Below are positions 51,440-61,700 of a stretch of DNA of 64,000 nucleotides, piece by piece. The translations under genes and the position numbers were made by a program. The DNA comes from Gavia stellata (Eukaryota > Chordata > Aves > Gaviiformes > Gaviidae), in contig NC_082597.1 in NCBI RefSeq assembly GCF_030936135.1, positions 40,839,095 to 40,903,094 of the forward strand, in the 5' to 3' direction. A model generated the notes under the pieces. It had not been told where the DNA came from. It worked only from the letters and a program-made list of their open reading frames with translations, and ran no database searches. Position 1 is the first letter of the stretch. Each line of letters opens with the position of its first letter.

Positions 51440-51930
51440 TCAGGGAGCCGCCTGGGCCCCACCCGGGCTCCCCTGGGGTGACAGGGCAGGGCCTGGCAGC
51501 CAGCGTCCTTCCCACCGCCCCAGCCAGGAGCAGGGCAGCAGGGGGGCAGCAGGGCAGCCCCAGCCCCCGGCATCAGGCATCATCCTGGGGATGGGGATGG
51601 GCTGAGGCCAGGCCAGGACATGGGCCCACGGGTGGGCCCAGCTTGGTGGGACCCCATGACCAAGCAGGGCAGGGCTGTGGGGAGCTGGAGACTGGCCCTG
51701 CTGCAGCATGGCTGGGGCAGGGGCTGACGGCCCCAGGGGGCTGACATGGGGTCCTGGGCCGTGGGCAGGGACAGTCAGGGCTGTCAGTGCCTCAAGGCCC
51801 CAACACCTGCAAGCACTGGTCAATCCAAAGGCAGGAATGCTTTACACTGCTGCTGCATCACTAGCTGTGCCCTCTGTGGCCCACCCGCTGCTGGGGAGCC
51901 CACTGCTCACCTCAGCCGCTCTGGGTGAAG
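51440..51930. other. GC-rich, CpG-poor block downstream of TSPAN8
   Basis: About 490 bp is roughly two-thirds G+C, in contrast to the AT-rich surroundings. By eye it holds only about a dozen CpG dinucleotides, far fewer than its composition predicts, so it is not an active-looking CpG island. It has repeated GGGCAGCAGG/CAGGGCAG motifs and a 20-bp palindrome at 51621-51640. Open stretches on both strands (for example minus 51440-51823) are explained by the low stop-codon density of GC-rich DNA and show no known domain. Confidence 0.6.
51621..51640. repeat. 20-bp near-perfect palindrome
   Basis: The 9-base arms TGGGCCCAC and GTGGGCCCA are perfect reverse complements around a GG centre. Confidence 0.85.
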
Positions 51931-52414
51931 CCTCACCTGCATGACTTCTGTGTACGTCTTGCCTCCACATGGATTTCACCCTTGATGCATATTTGGAAAC
52001 ACGTGCCACTAAATCCAACTCCCGTATGCAATCTAAGAATCATTTGGGCCTGACAGTGACCATTCTGTGATCTCAGCTGTCAGGATATTAATTTAAATAT
52101 CCCTGCAGGGAAATGCAGCTTTCCTATTTGGATGACAGCCCCCGTGCTTCTCACAAGTAACAAAACCCTGACCGTATATACCATACTGAGTGTCAAACTG
52201 ACCTGTGACACTTGTAATGAAAATACTCTGCCCCACAAACAAAGCTGCCTGGGGGCATTTGATTCCCCGAACCAGTCAGCCACCGCAAGATCGTTTGCAG
52301 CTGTTTAGGGTGACTCTGCTACGTGTGGCGTAACACCCATGTGGACACACTGCGTGGTGAACTTGGAATATCAACATGGCTTAAATGCTATCTTCAGACA
52401 AAATAAACTCCTCA
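51931..52414. other. Region past the TSPAN8 3' end, no gene seen
   Basis: Ordinary-composition sequence between the GC-rich block and the predicted TSPAN8 cleavage region. No second polyadenylation signal on the minus strand stands out. Confidence 0.55.
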
Positions 52415-52654
52415 GAAACATAAACAAAGACGTTTATTGAAAATAAAAATTCACACTCACATCATTAAATCTTATGAAGTATAAGGAGGTCATTTTGCAA
52501 ATTGTGATGCATCCATGTGCACAAGGCCTGCCGTTTTAATCAGAACAGCTGCCTGGGACATGCATATATTTATCCGAATGTGCCAAGCCAAATATCCCTC
52601 TATCTACAAAGGTTTTGATTTGGCTGATGACATCGTTCTGACACTTCGACAGTT
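52415..52654 (-). other. TSPAN8: TSPAN8 3' untranslated region (approximate)
   Basis: This is the sequence between the TGA stop and the predicted cleavage region just past an AATAAA on the minus strand. It is about 240 nt and AT-rich, with no open continuation. A weaker ATTAAA (minus, 52540-52535) offers an alternative, shorter end. The exact cleavage site cannot be read from sequence. Confidence 0.6.
52433..52438 (-). terminator. Polyadenylation signal AATAAA for TSPAN8
   Basis: A canonical AATAAA on the minus strand lies 217 nt after the stop codon. Just downstream is a T-rich stretch (TTTGTTTATGTTTCTG), as expected of a downstream element. Confidence 0.65.
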
Positions 52655-52708
52655 TCATTTTCTCTGGATCTGGCAGTAAAGGCTCATAGAAAACCCCAAA
52701 CCAAGAAT
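52655..52708 (-). CDS. TSPAN8: TSPAN8 terminal coding exon: end of TM4, tail and stop
   Basis: The coding part is 54 bp: 17 codons reading [17 protein letters not shown], then TGA at 52657-52655. It completes TM4 and gives a short basic cytoplasmic tail with a membrane-proximal cysteine. Human TSPAN8 ends with a very similar ILGLVFSMVLYCQI block. The acceptor is TTCCAG (52714-52709). The exon continues as the 3' untranslated region toward the polyadenylation signal at 52433-52438. Confidence 0.94.
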   Translation of the reverse strand: MLGLGFSMSLYCQIQRK

Positions 52709-55700
52709 CTGGAAAACAAAGACATTTCTGGTATTACTTGGCAGTCCTGGAAATCCCAGGATACAACTGATACACAGTGGGAACATTTTGTTTGCAAAGG
52801 TCTTGGATTTACATGCAGGCTAAATCTGCTATGCAGAAGAACTTTTCCAATGTAATTCTTAAAGAACATTACTCCAGAATATAGCCATTTTAACGAAATC
52901 AGTATGTACCACAGGTAAGACTGCAGACATGATAGAAAACTGTCATTTGTTTAAAAGATGGATTGCCTCTGTGGATGGGGAACCCTGTAACTCTGGGGGT
53001 TTAAAATGCAGTTGTTTGTTAGCTGCAATGGAGCAGAAAATACTGAGAAGTTCAAGAAATTGGGACAAAAAGTCAATCTTTTATTTTCTAAGAAAGTTGG
53101 AGGAACTTTCTCATTCCATTGTGTATTCTAAGGGTTGTTTCTCTTTGAAATCTCTTTTCTTCCACTGCCAGTCTCTTTTATGTAAATATATGTGTAAAGG
53201 CATACATATGTATCTGTATACAGGCATACATCTATACACATACCCCACCATTTTGAGTAGCAAATGATCATGCAACAAATATTTTACATTAATCAGTAAT
53301 AGATTTGGGATAGAAACACTGAGTCCACTGAAGAAGCTGTTGCTTGAAATATAAAATTCAGTAGGGTCACCTTCTGTAGGTTCACCTTCTGTGCAATTAC
53401 TGGGTGAAATTCCACAGCCTATGACAGACAGCTGGCGAGATCAGAAGATCAGAAAGCTTCCTTCTGGATTTAAAATTAGCTAGTCTGTGAAGGTGTTTCA
53501 CAAAAGTGCAAAGTATCCAAACGACATTTATGAAGCCATGAACACCAGGATGCTTCATTTATTTAAGGAAGAGACATTTAGGTGGAGAGCATAGAGAACA
53601 CAGGGGTACAGCTAAGATGAGGGGAGGAATGCACAGCTGGAATAAGCTTCCCTAACATACCATGCCTGCATTTTCACTTGCGCCCAAGTGAAACTGGGCC
53701 CTTCTTCTCACCTTCTTTCAGGGTGAGATGAAACCATTAATGGCCCACAAGTGGCATAATGGAGCAGGCAGAGGGGGGATGCTAGGAGAGAGCGCTTTTC
53801 CTTGTCCACTTCTTTTTATCTGGGTGTTTCCAGAGCAGAGAGATGGTTAAGCATGTGGCCTTTGATTTGCAATTGCTTGAGAAGTATCTTAATATCTTTG
53901 GAAAGACTAAATGTTTATCAAGTGTAAATTGCCAGCTGACAATTTGTACCAGCTGAAGGTCATATTGTTTATTCATGTTGTTTTCTAATCCTCTTATGTT
54001 TGGGAGAGGCAGCCACCACAGAAAATGCCAACTAGAGAACAGGAAAGAATGATAGCTAATGAACTAAAGGCTACAACTCATGTAACTGCAGTAACTAGAG
54101 CAAAGTGCCTTATAACTTACCTTTGGGATATGGATCCGATTTTATACTTCTATTATATTTTTAAAGGCCTTTTACTATTGGTGTATTTCACCTATTTTCC
54201 CCCCAAAGTCTACGTATAGGCAAGAGACCTGACCCCCCACATATAGCACCTTAAATAACATGAAGCCTGTGCCGAGTAAGAAGTTAGTGGCCTGTCCTCT
54301 CCCAGCGCTGCAGCTGTGTAACTCTTCCCCGCTTACTATTATTTTCCTGGAAATGTATTTTTGAGTTGGGGCTCCTGCCCACTCTTCTACCACGAGGAAC
54401 AATCCTCTGCCAATGATGTTAAGAAGTTTTCACTCGGAATAACAGACTGAACTCTGCACAGCAATCTTTGCCATTTCTGCTTTTCCCTCAAACATCCATC
54501 GGCGGGGGGTGGGGGAGGAGGGAAACCACAGAGGAATAGTGAAAAGAAAGAAAATGACTGAAGAAAGCAACATGATGAAATCCCCTGTTTCTTTGTCATT
54601 TTCTCCTAATCAAAACCTATCATTCATCAAGTAGCTGACTGGATAACCTCACTGTTTTTCCTCCTCTCTTTGGAGAAAATTTTGCATGTTATTCTTCAGT
54701 GTATGATGAAGCAATTAAAATAAAGAGCTCACATACTCTGTTTTTTTTACACACAGGAATATATGGAGCAGCACAGGTGTGCACTCAGGCGCATTCATGC
54801 ACCATCTTGATGGATAAATTGTGCCTCAGAATAATAATTTTGTACCATAATTTCTCCGTGATAAGAATACGCCGTTTAGGGGCTAAGTTTTCTTACGAGA
54901 TGACTTTTTCCTCAAGCAAAGAAGGGAAAGAGGAGGAAAAGACCAGCTATTCTGCCTCATGTCTTCCTGGGGCTGGGTATCCGCACACCCCTCTGTCCAC
55001 AGGGCTCGCTGTCAAGGCACAGCCTGGCTCCAGGACTATCAAATCTTTGCAGAAAAAGTGCCATGCGATACACTTATGCAGGCAGCAGGGTGGTCTGATC
55101 CCACCTGAAATTCTCAGCTCAGCAGCCGTACACTGTTTATATGAAATAACAGTAAGATTATAGCTAAAGTGAGAGGTGGTTTTCCCTTGTCTATTAATTG
55201 AGCAAGCCAGGTGTTTAATCCCATTCCCAGTGTATTTCTAAGTAGAACATATTGCCTGTCAGCTACTAAATATTTTAATGGTGTATACTGGTACCTCGAT
55301 AATGGCCAGTCCAAAGGCGATCCCCATAATTATGAGCAGATGGTGTTTAAGGTATTCGATAATCACATCTCCACAAGGCTGAAAATTAAGACAAAATGAT
55401 TAATTATAGGTAAGCAATATTATCCCAAGGATATGAGGAATGCATCCTCTAAAATAACTCCTCTCACCATCTCTCTCTTTCTCTCTCTCTCTGTGTTAAA
55501 GAAAGGCTATTTGAATTTACTCTGTCTTGTTGCTAACAGAGAACACAGCTATATGTACCTTGTGCTCTGGGAAAGATATCTAGTCTTTGCCTTCCCAAAT
55601 ATGAAGACGAATTTAATAACTGACCAAAAAATGGTACAATTTCAAATTAAAACATGCAGCTGTAATGCCTAAGATTTATATGATTTTCAGTTGACAAGGA

Positions 55701-58700
55701 AAGAAACATTTATTCTTACTTTCACTTGATAATCATTCACTGCTAGGAAAGAGCCAATGCAGCAACGATCAGATCTGAAAGAGAACTTCAGTTTACCACT
55801 ACTCTGATAGTTGGATTTGAAACTTCAAAGCCTATTATTAGAATCAGGCTCAACTATCAATATTTGGATATAAAACCTAGCTTAAATATTAATTTTGACA
55901 AATGTTTGGTGGTCTTGGGTTGGGGCTGGGAGGAAGAGAATGATCATATCTGAAGTTCTATGCAGAGCTACTCTCCTTTTTAATAAATGCATACATCTGT
56001 TCTTATAATGACTACATCTTCTCCAGGCATTGACAATACTCCTTTGCAAACTGTAGGGAAAGCCAAGTAAGGATTAAATCCATCAAAACTATGGTACTGT
56101 TCCAACACTACAACTGCGTTCCCGCCAAATATATTTATACTCTTTCACCATATTTCCTCCCTCACATTAAACACATGGGTCTTCTCCTTCTAGTCCTTCT
56201 AAAAAACCCCTCATTTAAGCTGACTCAGAACTGTACTGAATTTGAAATCTTTTTTCCTGGGTCATAACAATTGAATGTCTTTACTAGCATCTAACACCAC
56301 CATGAAATGTTCATGTGAGCGGTATCTTGCACCTGCAGTAATTTCACTGATGGCTTCTTATGTGTCCTTTGAGGGTTTGCCTGAGGCCAAAAAGACATTA
56401 AAATGTGGCCAAAACAGCCTCTTTGTATACATCTTATTTCCAGATTGGGTTCTGGCATCCTCTACTTAACCAGACTGTTCCCTTGCTTTAAAAGAGTATT
56501 TGCTTCTGTGGGACTGCACAAGGAGGAAATTAGTGTTCAGGCAGGACCTGGATAAGGAGCTATGCATTTAGAGAAGTATACAACCAGATTTGGACATTTG
56601 CTAAAATCTGCTTTGTGCTAGGTGCAGACTGGCAAACTTTGTACCACCAGCATTCTAAAAATGCAGCTATTTTGTGCTAGTTTTCCACTTCTTTTTCATA
56701 TTTTTCATTGTATGCAGGGAGTCCAAATTTCCATATAAAGAGACAGATAAATCTTGAAATTAATTAATTAAGATCTCTGCTGCCCAACTACCAATTTTTG
56801 AGTATGCTTTCTTGTTGCCTGTCACCGGACATTTTTGACTTATTATTATATTAACTGTCACAAGCTTTTCAAAATGCTGTAGTTATAGGAAATTATATTT
56901 TGAGTATGCTGCCATGAAGCCTATGTTATGTAAGGTTTCTTTCCAGCAGATTCTGCAGAATGAGTGTGGGGTTTTTTATTAAAGGACTATAAAACACCAA
57001 AGGTCTTGCATTTAATGTGTTCATTTTTCAGTGATGTCCCTTAGCCCTTTGAAAGCCTCTGAGTCAACATGTCTACCACCAGAATGAGCCTGGGTGGGAA
57101 CATAAGCTTCTGAGGGAGGAATGAAAGCCAAAGGCTAGCTGACATGCTGCTCTGACCCAGAGGCATACCCTGACCCCAAAGCCATAATAGTTTTCACCCA
57201 TAGTAACCATGCAGACTGCTGGGGTGTCCTAAGGGTACTGCACTGCACAACTAAGATAGAGGCATCCCAGGAAGAGGAAGCAGCAGTGTATTTCACGAAT
57301 GCACAGTAATTTCATAATAGATGGCATGGGGGTAATTCTGGCTAACGAAGAGAAGGCAAAACTTTGCCTTTTTGGAAAGACACAGAACTGCTGACTATGC
57401 CCGTCACCAAAGACGACCTTGGGTTAAAACCTCTTTTTGGAAAGAAGAGTGGAACTTTATATTTTTCTTACCGTTTTATAAATGTATCTGCCTTGAAATG
57501 AGGTGCAGAGGTCTGCTGAGGGGTTCTTCAGTTCACAATCACAGATTTGATTACCACCAAGAGGAGTATTAAAATTTTTTCCCCAGTCTGCAGGTCCATT
57601 CAGCAAACCACAGCACTGGTTCTGCAACAATGGAGGAAATGGGGAGATGAGGAAAAAAGTGGTTATTTGCAGTTCGAGGAGAGTAGACAAGCAAACTGAG
57701 AGGAACAACGAAGGAGAAATTTCCTTCCATCTTTTCCCATGTGGAAGTTGTCCCAAATTGGTATATCTCAAACACCCTTTATATTTCCATACCAGTTACA
57801 AGAATGTAAGTCCACAAGTTTAAAAAAATGTAAAAAAAAAGGAAAAAAGACCAGATTTTCAGTATACAGTGCTCAGAAAACATTAACATATTATAAAGCT
57901 AGTAATTTTGAGTGCCAGAATGGAACTGGAACATGGAAAAATGCTGGGTATGGTATTTTTTGAGAATCCAGTCTCCTTTCTGCAGGTTATACTTGCAGAA
58001 GGTAAGTAACAGCTCCAGTAACATCCACATTTCACATCTTGAAAAGCCAGGCTAAAAATGTAAAATTCAGGCACATAAAAATCTGAAATCTAGAAAAACA
58101 ACTACCTTGAATGACGGTTAGCTCTTTCTTACAAATTAGAAATGGACTGAGGAGGCCAGGGTTCCATTTGGGGTTTGTGAAACCTAAACCAGGTGCAGTT
58201 TCACTTCATGTTCCACTTTATTCAAGCCACTAAAGCTCAGGGGTGCAGACTTTGGTTTGAGGTCCTCCCTCTTTTAAAAAGCAGCTGCAAATATTCACAT
58301 AATTTTGTATAAAAGCAAAGGCCGTGGGACATAATAAAACAATCCTGGTCTATTTAAAAATTAATACAGTAATTATGGGATTTTTCGTTTTGCTCACCCT
58401 TCAATCATCTCTCCAGGGAATTGCTTATTATATCAGAAGAAATAAGCTGGCTCAGAAGCAGAGGACAGGGCTGGAGGTGGAATGGGGAAGGAGAAGTGGA
58501 AGTAATATAAGCCACCCAAATATTGTTTCTTGCTTCCTTTTCCTTCACACCAGCAGCCTTTAAAAATATAGGAATTCTTTAAGCCTACCCATCAAAGTCA
58601 TCACCCATTAGGGACTAAAAAAAAATATAATGGCAGGCACTCTGTCAATGTATAGACACAGGTACTAGTGGGAGGGGCAGGGGTCTACACCATCAGTGAT

Positions 58701-61700
58701 ATTAGTGATATTCAGGGTATTCTCTGTTGATACCCAGGGGCCAGCTGGGACTAACTGTCCACCTTCTGGGGTCCTGCAGGTGGGGGAAGCCAGCATAGGT
58801 ATAACAACAGTGAAAACAAACCTCCCTTTTATCGTATTTTCTTCCCCCTTCTTACACAATAAAGTATGGCATTTAACAACTTCATAGCAGTAGGATATTC
58901 CAAATTAAATACACTCCTGAAGTTTTCCTTATCCCTGGGATAATCTTGCCTTAAGAGTACTGGATAGTTCTTAGCTGGGATACAGTGAAGGAGCAATGTC
59001 CCTTCAGAAGGGAAAGCTGTAACAAAGGAGCAGGCAGCCTTCTCAGGAAAGAGCTTAGCTAACTGCAATCTCATTTCCATGTTGTGCGTCCTTGCTCCAT
59101 TGCTCTTATAAATACTATTGCACAATGGAATCATCACAGAAAGCCCATGTCGTATCAACACAGCAGAAGCCCCTTTTCTAGTGTTTTAACTTGCATTTAA
59201 GTCAGACCCTTCCCCATCCCCAGGGAATGAAATTCAAATCTATGGCCATAAAATGAAGCATAGACAAATGCTAGAGATGGAACCGACAGCAACAACCCCT
59301 ACCCTTTTTACATTTTAATTACCATTCTCTCAAACTTCTGGAACTTCTCTTGAAACACTTTAGATTCTTCTGTAGAGCTTTGCAATGAATTCACACTGGC
59401 CAGGAGAGTCTTGTTAAGGGATGTTTCAAGCTGCAAGTCCAAATATTTTATTAGTTTTCAGGGTCGAAACAGAACTCTGGGAAGACATCAATGAAAATAC
59501 AGAATAATACTGTACCTGAGATCTGTACACTGCTCCTAAAATACCTCCTGTGACCTGAAGGATCAGGATCAGAAGCAGCCCAATAAAAAACTAGGAAGAA
59601 AACAAAAGGGGGAGAAAGCTCTAGAACTTTTGACCAAAATGATATAATTTCTTCTAAGTGAATGATAAGCTTTCATGTGCTTGCATAACCATGTAGTTAG
59701 AATGAACCGAAGTTCCAGTCAGAGCTGCTCCAGTTATTCCCCCTTTGGTGATGAGAAAAGGGGGTGCTTGAGAAAGAGTGTGCTCAACTGGTGATCAAAA
59801 CAAGGTGCACACCAGAGTAGTGGCACGATGGGCAGTGTGTAGATGAGAGGTGTTGGGCAGGAGGACAGGGAGGATGTTCTCAGAGGACCAGCAAAGGGAG
59901 CAACTGGGAATTTATGAAATTAAATGGGATAGGTAGTGGGGGAGGAATGGTGGAGGGAACTTCAGTGATGGTTGGATGGAAAAAAAGCTAGTGACATGCT
60001 CAGGGCTCTCTGGACCCTGTCTTCTTGTTGATGAGAGCACCCATCATTTTTTCTGCCCTAGAATTCAGAAGGGTCTCAAGCACTAGGTAAGCAATGAAAA
60101 TATATGATCATAATCAAGCATTTGGTTAAACAAAAAGGCCCCCATCCTCATTTGATACTACTTGCAAGGACCTTATCCATCAAATGTATCTGTGGCTTGT
60201 TAAAGGTAGCCAAATGTTTTTCTTTCCTACCAACAGCAGCATGCACCGGCTCTCCTTTATGGCACCACAGCACCCCAGAAACCCAAGGACCATAATGATG
60301 GAGCCCACGGCTATCAGTAGATCAACCCCTGCAAACAGGCTGCTGTCTATCTCCAACTCCTGAAAAGAGAGGGGGAAAAAAATCTTTCAGCTACAGGAAT
60401 CTCCTCCTAAAAACATCTGTATCCCCCAAAACAAGAGAATTACTTCATAACTGATAAATATACTGATTAGCAACCATGGAGAAATTCTGATCCATAAATA
60501 AACAAACCTCTAATGCCCCCTTCTTAAATATTTTGTTGAGGAGCTCGGTAGAACCTGGCTTTTCACGGTCTTTGTTTCTGCACAAGATGAAAGTCAAATT
60601 TACAGTGTAAATGAAGATCTCTTGTCTTTAAAGTGGCTTTCAGTTAGTTTTCAGCCAATGAATCTTTGCTTTTTACTCGAAGTAGCAAAATTGATTATCT
60701 CGAAATCTCTCCTACATTAAGCAAATGTTAAAGAAACAAAACCTCTGTTTATCATTAGAAGTCCAGGAACATACTCTGTGGCTGTTCCTGAGAGAACACT
60801 TCTCAGAGCAATGCTGGATATACCAGAGAAACAGTTAGATGTATTTTCCAAAGCAGCTTTCTTTTTCTTTCTTTTTAGGCACGATCTCTAATATTACCCT
60901 CAGAGATGAGGACTGTACTTTGATGTGTGGGACATTCAACTAAACAATTCATATACCTCAATATTATTAAATATCAAATTATTCAGTTCCCACAGGACTG
61001 ACTAAGGCCAAAGGCTAAAATAGAGAAAAATGTTCAAAGAATATTTTCCAGTGTGGCTGGTGCCAAGATTAGCAAAAATGTCTGGAAGTTGTCACATTTA
61101 TCTTCTGATGGAAATTGCAAAGGTATATAGACAAATATAATTTGAAGAATGTGTTGTTCTTTCCCCTTCCAAGTTGGATTGAACCTCCTGTTATTTATTC
61201 TTAGAAAGCTCTATTCATCTACAGCCAAATCCTTATGGTCTGTTCAACTATTACTCAGGCAAAACATACATTCATTTTGAATGAGAACTTTGCCTGCTTA
61301 GAGGTAAAAATGTGAGAAAATGCTTTCAGTTTTGGTCCCTACTCTTAATTCACAGGTTTTGGGGAGTACTAAGTGTCACTTCAGGAAACCAGTTTGGGAC
61401 ACACTTAAGTATGCTTTTCTGAACAGGAAATCTCTCAAAAAATAAGAAAGGATAGTAGTGGTTATGGTTTTCCAAGCTCCGTTGTACCATCTGAGCCATC
61501 ATACTAGAGGCAGTCAACTAGCAAGCATGGCAGTTTTAGCTTCTTGCAAAAAGTTGATTGAGAAGTGAAAGTTGTCATTCTACCTCTTCCACAGCAGAGA
61601 ACGGCAGAGCTCTCCACCATGACCTTATTTATCCCATGGCACAACGTCATCACAAACTGAGTTCTGTTGCATCCATCCTCTGCCAGACATGAGGCCTCTG

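Noticed and set aside
51440..51823. 127-codon minus-strand open stretch (and plus-strand counterparts) in the GC-rich block
   Set aside because: GC-rich DNA has few stop codons, so several frames stay open at once. The translations are Pro/Ala/Gly-rich with no domain.
51440..51930. CpG island or promoter
   Set aside because: CpG dinucleotides are far too rare for the GC content, and it lies downstream of the only gene.
54699..55163. 154-codon plus-strand open stretch
   Set aside because: It is antisense to the last TSPAN8 intron, with no recognisable motif. It starts in an ordinary AT-rich stretch.
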